From the NCBI GenBank assembly GCA_021769555.1, contig JAETSR010000002.1, positions 62,001 through 126,000 of the forward strand: DNA of 64,000 nucleotides, given 5' to 3'. The position numbers were made by a program, and so were the translations under genes. The stretch is from Clostridiaceae bacterium. GTDB taxonomy: Bacteria; Bacillota; Clostridia; Oscillospirales; Acutalibacteraceae. A model generated the notes under the pieces. That model made no database searches. It saw nothing but the letters and a program-made list of their open reading frames with translations, and had not been told where the DNA came from. This document shows, in pieces, positions 1-9,110 of this stretch (position 1 is the stretch's first letter; each line of letters begins with the position of its first letter).

Positions 1-276
1 GCCCCCTCCTGACAACTATGCCGCCGTGCCTCCTGCCGTTCTCCTTTCCTGTGCCGACCGTACCTTTCATTTCATTCCCGCCTTTCCCAATTTTATTTTA
101 TCCAAAAAATAGCAGCTTTCAAAGCTATGGCTTACTGTATCTTAGACGCCGGGGCCGCGAAGAAGGTAAGCCCCATTTATATTTTAACATAAATTGTGAA
201 AAAGTCTACCTGTATTTTCAAAAATCTGGTGGTTTCCCGCAACTTTTTTCAAAGCCCCCTTACAGCGCGAAATTCA
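1..276. other. Non-coding left edge
   Basis: No convincing gene is seen here. The open frames have no good ribosome binding site and no recognisable motif. The stretch is AT-richer than the genes around it. It holds a short inverted repeat AGCTTT-C-AAAGCT (114-126) and a 7-bp pair GGCTTAC/GTAAGCC (129-135 and 166-172). These may be remnants of a terminator or leader that belongs to the gene left of the window. A minus-strand ATG at 70 opens a frame running off the edge, too short to judge. Confidence 0.5.
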
Positions 277-306
277 TTGACAAACCGCCGGGTTTTGTGG
301 TATAAT
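277..306 (+). promoter_or_regulatory. Vegetative promoter of rpsB-tsf
   Basis: TTGACA at 277-282 and TATAAT at 301-306 are separated by 18 bp, with a TGG extended -10 at 298-300. This is a near-consensus sigma-A type promoter, as expected for a ribosomal protein operon. Transcription should start near 313, leaving a leader of about 100 nt before rpsB. Confidence 0.85.
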
Positions 307-325
307 ATCAACCGCCAAAACACAC

Positions 326-386
326 GCAGGAAAGCGGCTCTGGTCCGGGGACAGACCCCGGCGCCGCCGAAAACTTTCTTTCCTGC
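326..386 (+). promoter_or_regulatory. Structured 5' leader hairpin of rpsB
   Basis: GCAGGAAAG (326-334) pairs perfectly with CTTTCCTGC (378-386). Inside it CGGC (335-338) pairs with GCCG (366-369), and CCGGGG (345-350) pairs with CCCCGG (356-361) around an ACAGA loop. The structure sits between the promoter and the Shine-Dalgarno (401-405). Autoregulation of rpsB by S2 through its leader is known in E. coli. A similar role here is inference. Confidence 0.55.
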
Positions 387-414
387 GGAGGAAAAAACCA
401 GGAGGTAAATTCAA

Positions 415-1161
415 ATGGCAGTAGTATCTATGAAGCAGCTGCTGGAGGCCGGCGTACACTTCGGCCATCAGACCCGCCGCTGGAACCCCAAAATGGCCCC
501 TTATATCTTCACCGAGCGCAACGGCATCTATATCATTGACCTGCAGAAGACCGTCCGCAAGCTGGAGGAGGCCTATAATTTTGTGCGCGACCTGTCCGCT
601 GAGGGCAAGAACGTGCTGTTCGTGGGCACAAAGAAGCAGGCCCAGGAGAGCGTGAAGGAAGAGGCCGTGCGGGCGGGGGCCTACTATGTAAACGCCCGGT
701 GGCTGGGCGGAATGCTCACCAACTTCACCACCATCCGCACCCGCATTCAGCGCCTTATGCAGCTTAGGAAGATGGAGGAGGACGGCACCTTTGAGCTGCT
801 CCCCAAGAAGGAGGTCACAAAGCTTCAGCTTGAGATAGAGAAGCTTGAGAAGTACCTTGGCGGCATTAAGGAAATGCGCAGCTATCCCGGGGCGCTGTTC
901 ATCGTGGACCCCCGCAAGGAGCGCATAGCGGTTTCCGAGGCCAGGAAGCTGGGCATTCCGATTGTAGCTATAGTTGACACCAACTGTGACCCTGACGAGA
1001 TAGATTACGTTATCCCCGGCAACGACGACGCCATCCGCGCGGTGAAGCTGATAGCCAGCGCCATGGCCGACGCGGTTATTGAGGGCCGCGAGGGACAGAT
1101 GGGCGCGGCCGCCCGCCAGGAAGAGGAACCCGAGGAGCCTGAGGAGACCACCGAAGAGTAA
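415..1161 (+). CDS. rpsB: 30S ribosomal protein S2
   Basis: This is ribosomal protein S2 of the small subunit, needed late in 30S assembly and for S1 or mRNA binding near the platform. The 248 residues match the family length. The conserved block [13 protein letters not shown] lies near residues 17-29, and the central [12 protein letters not shown] segment is present. The C-terminus ends in an acidic tail ([13 protein letters not shown]), common in Clostridia. The ATG is preceded by GGAGG at 401-405. It is followed by tsf, the usual bacterial rpsB-tsf pair, with one copy of the dispersed double-hairpin repeat in the gap. Confidence 0.98.
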   Translation: MAVVSMKQLLEAGVHFGHQTRRWNPKMAPYIFTERNGIYIIDLQKTVRKLEEAYNFVRDLSAEGKNVLFVGTKKQAQESVKEEAVRAGAYYVNARWLGGMLTNFTTIRTRIQRLMQLRKMEEDGTFELLPKKEVTKLQLEIEKLEKYLGGIKEMRSYPGALFIVDPRKERIAVSEARKLGIPIVAIVDTNCDPDEIDYVIPGNDDAIRAVKLIASAMADAVIEGREGQMGAAARQEEEPEEPEETTEE

Positions 1162-1230
1162 AAGTTTCGTCAACCTTTTCAAAGGTTGCAGGGTTTGGGA
1201 CAGAGTCCCAAGACTTTGCGCGCCAGCGCA
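1162..1230 (+). repeat. Dispersed double-hairpin repeat, copy 1 (after rpsB)
   Basis: The element begins right at the rpsB stop with AAGTTTCGTC. It has a first hairpin AACCTTT/AAAGGTT (1172-1188), the spacer CAGGG, and a second hairpin TTGGGA/TCCCAA (1195-1211). A small GC hairpin TGCGC/GCGCA follows. It lies between two co-transcribed genes, so it cannot be a complete terminator. No oligo-U tract follows either main stem. Confidence 0.8.
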
Positions 1231-1278
1231 TAAATAACAGAAGTACAAATAAAACATCTAGGAAGGAAGCGATTCCCC

Positions 1279-2193
1279 ATGAACTTTACCGCAAAAGACG
1301 TAGCCAATCTCCGCGAGAAGACCGGCTGCGGCATGATGGACTGCAAGAAGGCCCTCACCGAGGCCGACGGCAACATGGAAAAGGCCATCGACCTTCTCCG
1401 TGAGAAGGGCCTGGCCGCCTCCGTAAAGAAGGCCGGCCGCATAGCCGCCGAGGGCGTAGCCTTCGCCGAGGTCAGCGAGTGCGGCAAGGTGGCCGTTGCC
1501 ATCGAGGTCAACGCCGAGACCGACTTCGTTGCCAAGAACGCCGAGTTCCAGGCCTTCGTAAAGACCTGCGCCGACACCGTTATCTACGAGAACCCCGCCG
1601 ACGTAGAGGCCCTGCTCGCCTGCAAGGCCCACGGCAGCGACATGACCGTTGACGCCCTTCTGAAGGACAAGATTCTCACCATCGGCGAGAACATCAAGGT
1701 GCGCCGCTTCGCCCGCTATGAGGGCGCCGTGACCTCCTACGTCCACGCCGGGGGCCGCATCGGCGTTATCGTGAAGTTCGCCGTTGACGACTCCATCGCC
1801 GGCACCGACGGCTTCAAGACCTACGCCCATAACGTAGCAATGCAGATAGCCGCTCTGAACCCTGAGTACCTGGACGAAAGCTCCGTGCCCGCCGAGCGGG
1901 TGGAGAAGGAGAAGGAGATTCTCACCCAGCAGATTGTTGACGAGGGCAAGCCCGCCAACATCGCCGAGAAGATAGTCACCGGGCGCATGGGCAAGTTCTT
2001 CAAGGAGATTTGCCTTGTGGACCAGGCCTACGTGCAGGACGGCAATATGAGCGTCAAGCAGTACACCGAGAGCGTTGCCAAGGAGCTGGGCGGCGACATC
2101 AGGATTGAGGCGTTCACCCGCTTTGAGAAGGGCGAGGGCCTTGAGAAGCGCGAGGATAACTTCGCCGAGGAAATCGCCAGCATGGTGAAGTAA
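1279..2193 (+). CDS. tsf: Elongation factor Ts
   Basis: This is the guanine nucleotide exchange factor that recycles EF-Tu-GDP in the cytoplasm. At 304 residues it has the full length of the family. The N-terminal UBA-like signature LREKTGCGMMDCKKAL spans residues 11-26, and the TDFVAKN motif that contacts EF-Tu spans 81-87. AGGAAGG precedes the ATG. It is the second gene of the rpsB operon, and a strong intrinsic terminator follows 13 nt after the stop. Confidence 0.98.
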   Translation: MNFTAKDVANLREKTGCGMMDCKKALTEADGNMEKAIDLLREKGLAASVKKAGRIAAEGVAFAEVSECGKVAVAIEVNAETDFVAKNAEFQAFVKTCADTVIYENPADVEALLACKAHGSDMTVDALLKDKILTIGENIKVRRFARYEGAVTSYVHAGGRIGVIVKFAVDDSIAGTDGFKTYAHNVAMQIAALNPEYLDESSVPAERVEKEKEILTQQIVDEGKPANIAEKIVTGRMGKFFKEICLVDQAYVQDGNMSVKQYTESVAKELGGDIRIEAFTRFEKGEGLEKREDNFAEEIASMVK

Positions 2194-2206
2194 GACAGCA
2201 TAACTT

Positions 2207-2239
2207 GAGGGACGCCTTGGGGCGTCCCTCTTATTTTTT
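2207..2239 (+). terminator. Intrinsic terminator of rpsB-tsf
   Basis: GAGGGACGCC (2207-2216) pairs perfectly over 10 bp with GGCGTCCCTC (2221-2230) around a TTGG loop. TTATTTTTT follows. The next gene's Shine-Dalgarno starts at the end of the T tract. Confidence 0.93.
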
Positions 2240-2249
2240 GGAGGTCAAG

Positions 2250-3077
2250 ATGAGCGAGTATTATGAGCTGTATATGAGGTGCTTCCCAGAGTACCAGACA
2301 AAGAGAGAGGTCTTTGAAGAACAGCTGAAACCGGAGAGGGCGCGGATTTTTGCCGAATACGATGGCGGCAGGCTGGCAGGGTATGCTATGGTGCACAAGG
2401 GCTCTGTGGCAATATTATGCGTAGACGAGGACTATCGGCGGCAGGGCATCGGCAGCCGCCTGCTTACCGCCGCCGAGAAGTACCTTCGCGGCCTGGGTGT
2501 GGAGAAGCTCACCCTTGGGCATGGAACGCACTACCTTTTGCAGGGTGTGCCTGATGTGGGCGGTAACGTGCGCTTTTTTGAGAAGCGGGGGTATACTGCC
2601 AGTTGGACGAGCGTAAATATGGAGCTGGGACTCAGCGAGTTTGAGCTTGATAAACTGAGCATACCGCCAGCGCCCGCAGGGCTCAGCTGCCGAATGGCCG
2701 TCCCTGACGATATGCCGGAGCTGCTGGCCGCCGTTGAGGCTGCGGAGCCTAACTGGCCCGGCGTCTTTGAGAGCTGTGTGGACCCCATATATCTGGCTGT
2801 TATGGATGGGAAAATTGCCGGGTTTGAGGTTCTGGCGCCGGACGGCGGCCGCTTTCTCCGGCCGGGAGAGCAGGTCGGCTGTGTGGGGTGTGTGGGTGTT
2901 GTTCCGGAAATGCGCGAGCGGGGGATTGGGATGGATATGGTTGCTAATGGCATACAGTGGCTGAAAGAGCAGGGGTGCACTTTGATTGAGCTGCGGTATG
3001 TCTGGCTGGATAAGTGGTATAGTAAGCTTGGGTTTGAGACAAAGTATAGGCAGTGGATGGGTGAGAAGGAGTTATAA
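2250..3077 (+). CDS. Tandem GNAT N-acetyltransferase
   Basis: This 275-residue protein has two GNAT folds in a row. The acetyl-CoA binding motif A appears as YRRQGIGSRLL in the first half and as MRERGIGMDMV in the second. Substrates cannot be read from sequence. Two-domain GNATs include mycothiol synthase-like and uncharacterised enzymes. I chose the ATG at 2250 because GGAGG lies 5 nt upstream. An upstream in-frame start would place the start inside the tsf terminator. No own promoter was seen between the tsf terminator and the gene, so read-through or a weak promoter is implied. A terminator follows. Confidence 0.85.
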   Translation: MSEYYELYMRCFPEYQTKREVFEEQLKPERARIFAEYDGGRLAGYAMVHKGSVAILCVDEDYRRQGIGSRLLTAAEKYLRGLGVEKLTLGHGTHYLLQGVPDVGGNVRFFEKRGYTASWTSVNMELGLSEFELDKLSIPPAPAGLSCRMAVPDDMPELLAAVEAAEPNWPGVFESCVDPIYLAVMDGKIAGFEVLAPDGGRFLRPGEQVGCVGCVGVVPEMRERGIGMDMVANGIQWLKEQGCTLIELRYVWLDKWYSKLGFETKYRQWMGEKEL

Positions 3078-3083
3078 AAACAT

Positions 3084-3115
3084 TGGCTTTCCCTCGGGGA
3101 AAGCCATACTTTTTT
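3084..3115 (+). terminator. Intrinsic terminator after the GNAT gene
   Basis: TGGCTTTCCC (3084-3093) and GGGAAAGCCA (3097-3106) form a 10-bp stem with a TCG loop, followed by TACTTTTTTG. The convergent era transcript also ends nearby. Confidence 0.9.
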
Positions 3116-3130
3116 GTGCTTCGCACAAAT

Positions 3131-3186
3131 ACATGGGGCGCCGCCCCATACCCCGCAACCTTTGAAAAGGTTGACGAAACTTTTGC
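3131..3186 (-). repeat. Dispersed double-hairpin repeat, copy 2 (after era)
   Basis: Read on the minus strand this starts 4 nt after the era stop: AAAAGTTTCGTC, then AACCTTTTCAAAGGTT, then GCGGGGTATGGGGC and the matching GCCCCAT arm. Orientation follows era, the upstream gene. Confidence 0.75.
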
Positions 3187-3189
3187 TTT

Positions 3190-4095
3190 TTAGAGTTCCA
3201 GGTCGCGCATGGAGAACCCCATCCCCTGCAACGTCTCCGGGCGCTGCCGCCAATCTTCCTTTACCTTCACCCAAAGCTGCAAATTCACCTTGCATCCGAA
3301 AAACCTCTCAATATCCTCCCGCGCCGCCTTGCCTATCCTTTTCAGCATTTCTCCGCCCCGGCCTATCAGTATGCCCTTGTGGTTGGCCTTCTCGCAGTAT
3401 AGGGTAACGTGTACCTCCAAAAGCTCCCCCTTCTCCTCCATATGCTCCGTCACCGCCGCCACCCCGTGGGGCACCTCCTGCTCCAACATCCGCAGCACCT
3501 TCTCCCGCACCATCTCAGCCGCCAGCACAGGCTCCGTCTGGTCCGTCAGGGTGTCCTCCGGGAAAAGCCAGCCTCCCGGCAGGGTCAGCCCGCAGAGCTC
3601 CTCAAGCAGCGCCTCCATGCCGTCCCCCTTTTCCGCCGACACGGGCACTACCGCCTCGAAGTCATACATCCCCGAGTACGCCGCTATCTGCTCCATCATC
3701 CTGCTCTTGTCCCCGAGCAGGTCTATTTTATTTATGGCCAACACTGCCGGCACATGTCCCTTTTTGAACCGCCCGATAAGCTCCTCGTCGGCTTTAGACA
3801 CCGGGGCCCCCGCTTGGGTCACCAGAAGGCAGGCGTCCACCCCCTCCACCGCCGCCGTCACCGAGCGCACCATATAGTCCCCAAGGGAATTTTTCGGCTT
3901 CAAAAGCCCCGGCGTGTCCAGAAACACCAGCTGGTCCTCCCCCTTGGTGAGCACGCCCATTATCCTCGTGCGCGTGGTCTGGGGCTTTTTGGAGACAATG
4001 GCTATCTTCTCCCCGATGAGCTTATTCAGTATAGTGGATTTCCCCACATTGGGCCGCCCCACGATGGCGATATAAGCTGATTTTTGAGTATCCAT
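3190..4095 (-). CDS. era: GTPase Era
   Basis: Era is an essential GTPase that binds the 3' end of 16S rRNA and checks 30S maturation. The 301 residues carry G1 GRPNVGKS at 13-20, the switch II DTPG at 60-63 and NKID at 122-125. A C-terminal KH domain contains GILIGRGGEML. AAGGAAAA precedes the ATG. It is the last gene of the leftward phoH-ybeY-dgkA-era cluster, the classical Firmicutes order, here without cdd between dgkA and era but with an extra small membrane protein gene. Confidence 0.97.
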   Translation of the reverse strand: MDTQKSAYIAIVGRPNVGKSTILNKLIGEKIAIVSKKPQTTRTRIMGVLTKGEDQLVFLDTPGLLKPKNSLGDYMVRSVTAAVEGVDACLLVTQAGAPVSKADEELIGRFKKGHVPAVLAINKIDLLGDKSRMMEQIAAYSGMYDFEAVVPVSAEKGDGMEALLEELCGLTLPGGWLFPEDTLTDQTEPVLAAEMVREKVLRMLEQEVPHGVAAVTEHMEEKGELLEVHVTLYCEKANHKGILIGRGGEMLKRIGKAAREDIERFFGCKVNLQLWVKVKEDWRQRPETLQGMGFSMRDLEL

Positions 4096-4119
4096 AGTTT
4101 TCCTTCTTAATTTATAATT

Positions 4120-4338
4120 TTAATATGTGCTGTCAAAAACCTTCATCCCCAGCACCCTCACGACCGTCCCCTCGACATACTCAGACTCCACATCCCCCAG
4201 CCTGTGCACGTCCTCAACGCTGTAGAGCAGAGCCCTGTACACTACCGTGCCCCCGTCCTTCAGGTGCATGGGCACCGGCGCCAGCAAAATGAGCGCCACC
4301 AGCGCGCATACTGCTATTATAGTGATTTTCTTTTTCAT
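4120..4338 (-). CDS. Small single-pass membrane protein
   Basis: This 72-residue protein starts MKKKITIIAVCALVALILL, a signal-anchor or signal peptide with a strong hydrophobic core. A short polar domain follows. It has GGAGG 8 nt before the ATG and starts 15 nt after the dgkA stop, so it is a real operon member. I do not recognise a named family. Its position between the undecaprenol kinase and era suggests an envelope location, but no function can be inferred. Confidence 0.7.
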   Translation of the reverse strand: MKKKITIIAVCALVALILLAPVPMHLKDGGTVVYRALLYSVEDVHRLGDVESEYVEGTVVRVLGMKVFDSTY

Positions 4339-4353
4339 GGCTCAGGCCTCCAT

Positions 4354-4815
4354 TCACTCTCTTTTCAGCGGCACCCCAAAAACCAAAACCAAGCTCACTA
4401 CGGCCGAGGCCCCAAACGCCCCGGCCTTCCAGCCCGTCCCCACAATATCCATAACCACCGCCCACAGCTCCGGGCGCAGGAAAACCGCCCCGCCAGCTAG
4501 CGCGGCAAATATTGCGCACAGAAGCACTGCCCCCGCCGCCAGGTCCTTGACCCGGCCTATCTCGGGGTTTCGCTCTCTGCATACGTGGTCGCACAGCTTT
4601 TCAACCGCCGTATTCATTGCCTCTGCTCCGATAACAAGGCCCATGGCAATAAACAGGCAGGCAAGCTCGACCCGGTCGAGGCCCATTTTCAGCGCGAAGA
4701 ACAGCACATACCCACAGGCTATAGCGTGTATGCGCATGTTTCGCTCGGAGCATAGGCAGTGCCAGACCCCTCTCAGAGCGTCTCTGAAGCTTTGAAAAAG
4801 GCTTCGCTTTTTCAC
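4354..4815 (-). CDS. dgkA: Diacylglycerol/undecaprenol kinase
   Basis: This belongs to the DgkA family of small integral membrane kinases. In Gram-positive bacteria they mainly phosphorylate undecaprenol for cell-wall carrier recycling. The signature is GAEAMNTAVEKLCD with the catalytic Glu, followed by KDLAAGAVLLCA. Several hydrophobic segments span the rest. The open frame runs upstream through the intergenic repeat. I chose the GTG at 4815 (VKKRSLFQSFRDAL), because homologous sequence begins there and everything upstream is repeat-encoded. The predicted protein is 153 aa, near the family norm of 120-150. The repeat ends within a few bases of this start, with AAGG close to the GTG. Confidence 0.88.
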   Translation of the reverse strand: MKKRSLFQSFRDALRGVWHCLCSERNMRIHAIACGYVLFFALKMGLDRVELACLFIAMGLVIGAEAMNTAVEKLCDHVCRERNPEIGRVKDLAAGAVLLCAIFAALAGGAVFLRPELWAVVMDIVGTGWKAGAFGASAVVSLVLVFGVPLKRE

Positions 4816-4818
4816 CGG

Positions 4819-4878
4819 CCTTGGGGCGCTGCCCCAAACCCTGCCACTTTTGAAAAAGTGGACAAAACTTTTGCTTTT
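4819..4878 (-). repeat. Dispersed double-hairpin repeat, copy 3 (between ybeY and dgkA)
   Basis: On the minus strand it runs from the ybeY stop: AAAAGTTTTGTC, hairpin CCACTTTTTCAAAAGTGG, spacer CAGGGTTT, and hairpin TTGGGGCAGCGCCCCAA. Its distal end abuts the dgkA start codon. Any inserted copy could therefore affect dgkA translation. Confidence 0.8.
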
Positions 4879-5377
4879 ATTCCTCCGGGGCATAGCTCCC
4901 GCTGGCGGGCAGGCCCAGCTCCCGCATGACCCGCTCCTCCTTCTCGCGCATGCGCACCCGGGCCATGCCGCCCTCCTCGTGGTCATAGCCCAGAAGGTGC
5001 AGCATGGAATGGGCCGTAAGGTAGCCTATCTCCCGCTCAAGGGTATGCCCATAGGTCCTGGCCTGCTCCATGGCCTTAGGGACGGATATGACGATATCCC
5101 CCAGTATCTTCGCGCCGGTCTCATGGTTCACGTCGTAGTGCCCGCCCTCGCCCATGGGGAAGGACAGCACGTCCGTCACCGAGTCCTTGTCCCTGTACTG
5201 CCGGTTCATCTCTTTTATCTGGTCGTTGTCCACAAAGCTGACGCTTATCTCCGCCGGGTCCGGGAAGTCTTCCATCTGGAGCACCGCGTGACAGCAGCGC
5301 CGGATGAGCATGCGCACCCCGGTGGGCACCCTGACCTGTTTCTGCCGGTTTGAAATGATGACCCTTATCTTTTCCAT
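4877..5377 (-). CDS. ybeY: Endoribonuclease YbeY (16S rRNA maturation)
   Basis: YbeY is a zinc-dependent endoribonuclease involved in 16S rRNA 3'-end processing and ribosome quality control. The zinc motif HxxxHxxxxxH is intact as H123, H127 and H133 in HSMLHLLGYDH. The 166-residue length is typical. It follows phoH with a 47-nt gap, and the ATG has GGAAAGGA upstream. A repeat copy starts at its stop codon. Confidence 0.96.
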   Translation of the reverse strand: MEKIRVIISNRQKQVRVPTGVRMLIRRCCHAVLQMEDFPDPAEISVSFVDNDQIKEMNRQYRDKDSVTDVLSFPMGEGGHYDVNHETGAKILGDIVISVPKAMEQARTYGHTLEREIGYLTAHSMLHLLGYDHEEGGMARVRMREKEERVMRELGLPASGSYAPEE

Positions 5378-5424
5378 ATTACTCTATCCTTTCCCCGGCA
5401 GCGCCGGTGATTTTACCAATGGGC

Positions 5425-6390
<966 letters not shown>

Positions 6391-6444
6391 TTCGTGTAAT
6401 TACCTCTCGCGGTCCTTTTTTCTGCCTTCCCGGCTATTTAATGT

Positions 6445-6474
6445 ATTATACCATAAACTATCCCGAAAGTTCAA
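6445..6474 (-). promoter_or_regulatory. Promoter of the phoH-ybeY-dgkA-era cluster
   Basis: On the minus strand TTGAAC (6474-6469) and TATAAT (6450-6445) are 18 bp apart, with TGG as an extended -10. It lies between the yqfD stop and phoH. Confidence 0.8.
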
Positions 6475-6521
6475 GCCCAAACTATATGAAAATACTCCAA
6501 AATTTTAGAAAAATGTTCGTG

Positions 6522-7718
6522 CTATTCCACCAGGATTTTCTGCACCGACCCTATCTCCTCCCAGCAGCGGCACCTGGCGTACAGTATGCACAGCCCGTCT
6601 GAGAAGGAAAATTCCAGCTCCTCCTCCTTAATGCTGCTCCCCTCTGGCAGCTCCGCTCTCTGGGCCTCCCTGAGCTTTCTCAGGGCCGCGGCCTTCATCT
6701 CCTCCTCGGTTAGCCTTCGCTCCCTCGTCTCAAGAAGCGCCTCCGTGCGGCGCTGTGTTTTTATGGGCAGGGGCGTGCCCAGCACCTCGGCCTGCCAGGT
6801 GTCGTACCATACCCTCGACTCCTCCCCGCTCCTGTTCATGAGCCCCAGGGGTATGCGCGCCCCCAGTACCTCCAGCAGGAGTGCGGTCCTCCTTTCGGTC
6901 TCGATATGCTCCTCAACGGTCCCGCTCACCTGCACGGTGAACTCCCGCTTTGTCTCCGCAGTAACGCTGCCCCTTGCGGCGCCGGCCTTTTTATAGGGGT
7001 CAGGCCTGGGGGTCCAGGGGTCCAGCTTCTCCTCATAGAGCCCGGCTATGAGCAGCTGCCCCTGGGTCACGGGCTCTCCGGGCGCCACCTCCGGGCGGCC
7101 CTCCCTTGCCTCTATCTTCACTATCTTCCCGGGCCTTTTCGCCACAATGTTTGAGAGCTCCTCCTTGTCCTCTATCTCAGGCTTCGCCCTGCCCTCCTTC
7201 ACCACAATCTCCGCAAAGCAGCCGTCGGTGTTCACGTTCACCCAGCTGAGCTGCGGCAGCATGGCCAGTATGGTCCCCTCAGGGTTCCCGGCCCGCATTT
7301 CCTCCCGGCCTGCCCCCTCGTATACGCCGCCCGCCGCCGCTGTTTCCAGCACCAGGTTCGGCGGCAGCGCCTCTGTTCCGGACACGGACACCCCCCAGAT
7401 GAACCCCGAGAGGAAATGAAAGAGGGCCATTCCCAGAAAGGCCCCCCCTACCAGCCCCTTGCGCGCCCAAAGGCGCATGAGCTGAAAGGGCAGCCCCCGC
7501 TTTCTTGTCATCCTCCCAGAGGCCCCGCACCGTCTGAACAGGGGCCTGAGCTTCTTATATCCCCCCGGCTTCACCCTTGCCACGGCCTTGCCGTCCCGCC
7601 GGCCGAAGCCCCAGAGCCCCAGGCCCCTCTTTGCCGCCATGGTGAAAAGCCTTGCGCCGTCCCCCTCCACCCTGAACTCCACATAGCCCGACAGCCAGTG
7701 GTATATCCGCTCTATCAT
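6522..7718 (-). CDS. yqfD: Sporulation protein YqfD
   Basis: YqfD-family proteins are conserved in endospore formers and made in the mother cell during sporulation. The 398-residue protein has a short N-terminal soluble part and one transmembrane segment (GGAFLGMALFHFLSGFIWG). A large extracytoplasmic domain follows, with the typical VNVNTDGCFAEI and GEPVTQGQLLIAG stretches. I chose the ATG at 7718 (MIERIYHWL), since residues upstream overlap yqfC and lack family similarity. It is preceded by yqfC with a 10-nt gap. Confidence 0.9.
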   Translation of the reverse strand: MIERIYHWLSGYVEFRVEGDGARLFTMAAKRGLGLWGFGRRDGKAVARVKPGGYKKLRPLFRRCGASGRMTRKRGLPFQLMRLWARKGLVGGAFLGMALFHFLSGFIWGVSVSGTEALPPNLVLETAAAGGVYEGAGREEMRAGNPEGTILAMLPQLSWVNVNTDGCFAEIVVKEGRAKPEIEDKEELSNIVAKRPGKIVKIEAREGRPEVAPGEPVTQGQLLIAGLYEEKLDPWTPRPDPYKKAGAARGSVTAETKREFTVQVSGTVEEHIETERRTALLLEVLGARIPLGLMNRSGEESRVWYDTWQAEVLGTPLPIKTQRRTEALLETRERRLTEEEMKAAALRKLREAQRAELPEGSSIKEEELEFSFSDGLCILYARCRCWEEIGSVQKILVE

Positions 7719-7728
7719 CACACCACCC

Positions 7729-7962
7729 CTAGTAACTGTACTCAAGGCCCATTATCACGCCCTCTATCATCGCCGAGCACTGGGTCAGCTTTGTGAGCCG
7801 GAGCTTCCTGCCGGTAATGCGCACAGTGAGCCGCCCGGTGCGCAGCACCACCCGCTCCTCATCGTAGTCTATAATGCCGTCGCAGCCGTCCACCACAGCG
7901 CTCCTGTTGCCCGTAAGGGATATCACCGCCCCGCCTGTGGGCCTTGGCTCCCTAATCTCCAT
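7729..7962 (-). CDS. yqfC: Sporulation protein YqfC (YabP/YqfC family)
   Basis: A 77-residue protein of the YabP/YqfC family, sporulation factors of mostly unknown mechanism. The pattern VISLTGNRSAVVDGCDGI, then TGRLTVRITGRKLRL and SAMIEGVIMGLEY, fits the family well. The frame continues upstream into the neighbouring gene. The ATG at 7962 is chosen by homology and overlaps the 3' end of the ylbJ-like gene by 11 bp, which suggests translational coupling. The pairing with yqfD is standard in Bacillus and Clostridia. Confidence 0.88.
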   Translation of the reverse strand: MEIREPRPTGGAVISLTGNRSAVVDGCDGIIDYDEERVVLRTGRLTVRITGRKLRLTKLTQCSAMIEGVIMGLEYSY

Positions 7963-9034
7963 CACGGCACCCCCTCCCGGCTGTGAGCAGGAAGGCCGCG
8001 CACATGAGCAGCAGGGAGGCCCCGCCCATCCAGCCTCCGCTAAGCGCCGGGCGGTATGCCCCGGCCATTGTCTCAACCAAGCCCCCGGCCTCCGGCCCGG
8101 GCGCCAGCCTGCCCAGAAGCACGAAGCAGCCCGCCGCCAGCAGCCCGTGGATAAACCGGCACAGGAAGAACAGGGGCAGCTTCACCGGCAGCCTATGGAA
8201 CATGGAGAACACCTGTATGTGCACGCAGAGCCCCCCGAAGGCCAGCCCGAAGGCGAAGAACCCCGGCCCCACTCCCAGAGCCCTGGCGTCCCCTGTGCCG
8301 CCGGTCACCTCAAGCAGAAAGGACAGGGAGGCCGCCCACTGCTGCGGAGTCAGTATCCCCGCCCTTGTGAGCAGCCGCACAGCCTGCCCAAACAGGCCGC
8401 TGCTGTGCAGCACCGCAGTGAACCCTGCGAAAAGCACTATGCAGGCGCACATTATCAGCACGCTTTTTGAGGCGTCCGCTACAGAGCGGGTCAGCGCCTG
8501 GGCCCCCCTCAGGGCAGCGCCCCGCTCCTCCCCCTTTGGGGGCACAGGGGCGCGAAGCCCCGTTAGCACCCCCATGAGCACCGCCGGTATGCTCACCGAG
8601 GCAAACAGCCGCCAGCCCATCCCCGTGCTCCCGAAGACCCCCAGCCCAAGATACGTCACAGTAAAGGCCAGCCCCGGATTCACGCAGAACAGGAGCATTC
8701 TCCCGGCCTGGGCCTCTGTAATCCTGCCGTCTGAAAGGAGTATCGAGGCCCCCTTCGCCCCGGCGGGATAGCCCCCTATCAGGCTCATGAGCACCGGCAC
8801 GGCACAGCAGCCCGGCAGCCTGAACACATGCCGGGTCACAAGGTCCAGGGGCCTCCCGAGGGTCTGGGCCGCCGGGGAGCTCACGGCGTAGCCGGTGAGG
8901 GCCATAAAGGGAAACAGCGACGGCACCAGCACCGTCAGGCAGTACATGACAGAGGACGCGGCTGAGGACTGCACGGCCCCGGGGTACATCAGCAGGCTGA
9001 GCATAAGGCAGAGGAAGGCGATGGCGCTGAGCAT
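7952..9034 (-). CDS. ylbJ: Sporulation integral membrane protein YlbJ-like
   Basis: This is a 360-residue polytopic membrane protein with about eight hydrophobic segments. Motifs such as LVPSLFPFMALTGY, SLIGGYPAGAKGA and FCVNPGLAFTV are characteristic of YlbJ and related sporulation membrane proteins of the nucleoside-recognition (Gate) fold. YlbJ is needed for spore cortex formation in B. subtilis. The ATG at 9034 has AAAGGAG 9 nt upstream. A longer upstream frame lacks this. Its place directly ahead of yqfC-yqfD supports a sporulation role. Confidence 0.85.
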   Translation of the reverse strand: MLSAIAFLCLMLSLLMYPGAVQSSAASSVMYCLTVLVPSLFPFMALTGYAVSSPAAQTLGRPLDLVTRHVFRLPGCCAVPVLMSLIGGYPAGAKGASILLSDGRITEAQAGRMLLFCVNPGLAFTVTYLGLGVFGSTGMGWRLFASVSIPAVLMGVLTGLRAPVPPKGEERGAALRGAQALTRSVADASKSVLIMCACIVLFAGFTAVLHSSGLFGQAVRLLTRAGILTPQQWAASLSFLLEVTGGTGDARALGVGPGFFAFGLAFGGLCVHIQVFSMFHRLPVKLPLFFLCRFIHGLLAAGCFVLLGRLAPGPEAGGLVETMAGAYRPALSGGWMGGASLLLMCAAFLLTAGRGCRDGD

Positions 9035-9110
9035 AGTGCGGCTCCTTTCAGAAAACTTTTCTCCAAAAGCATATGAGAGGGCCCCGTGAGATATGACCGC
9101 CAAAAACCCC

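Noticed and set aside
1..70. Start of a minus-strand gene at 70 running off the window
   Set aside because: Only 23 codons are visible, with no recognisable motif and a weak ribosome binding site.
274..1257. Long minus-strand frame over rpsB
   Set aside because: It is an antisense shadow of a GC-rich gene. It has no ribosome binding site and no family motif.
3131..3186. Repeat copies as plain transcription terminators
   Set aside because: Most copies lack a U tract and several lie between co-transcribed genes such as rpsB-tsf and ybeY-dgkA.
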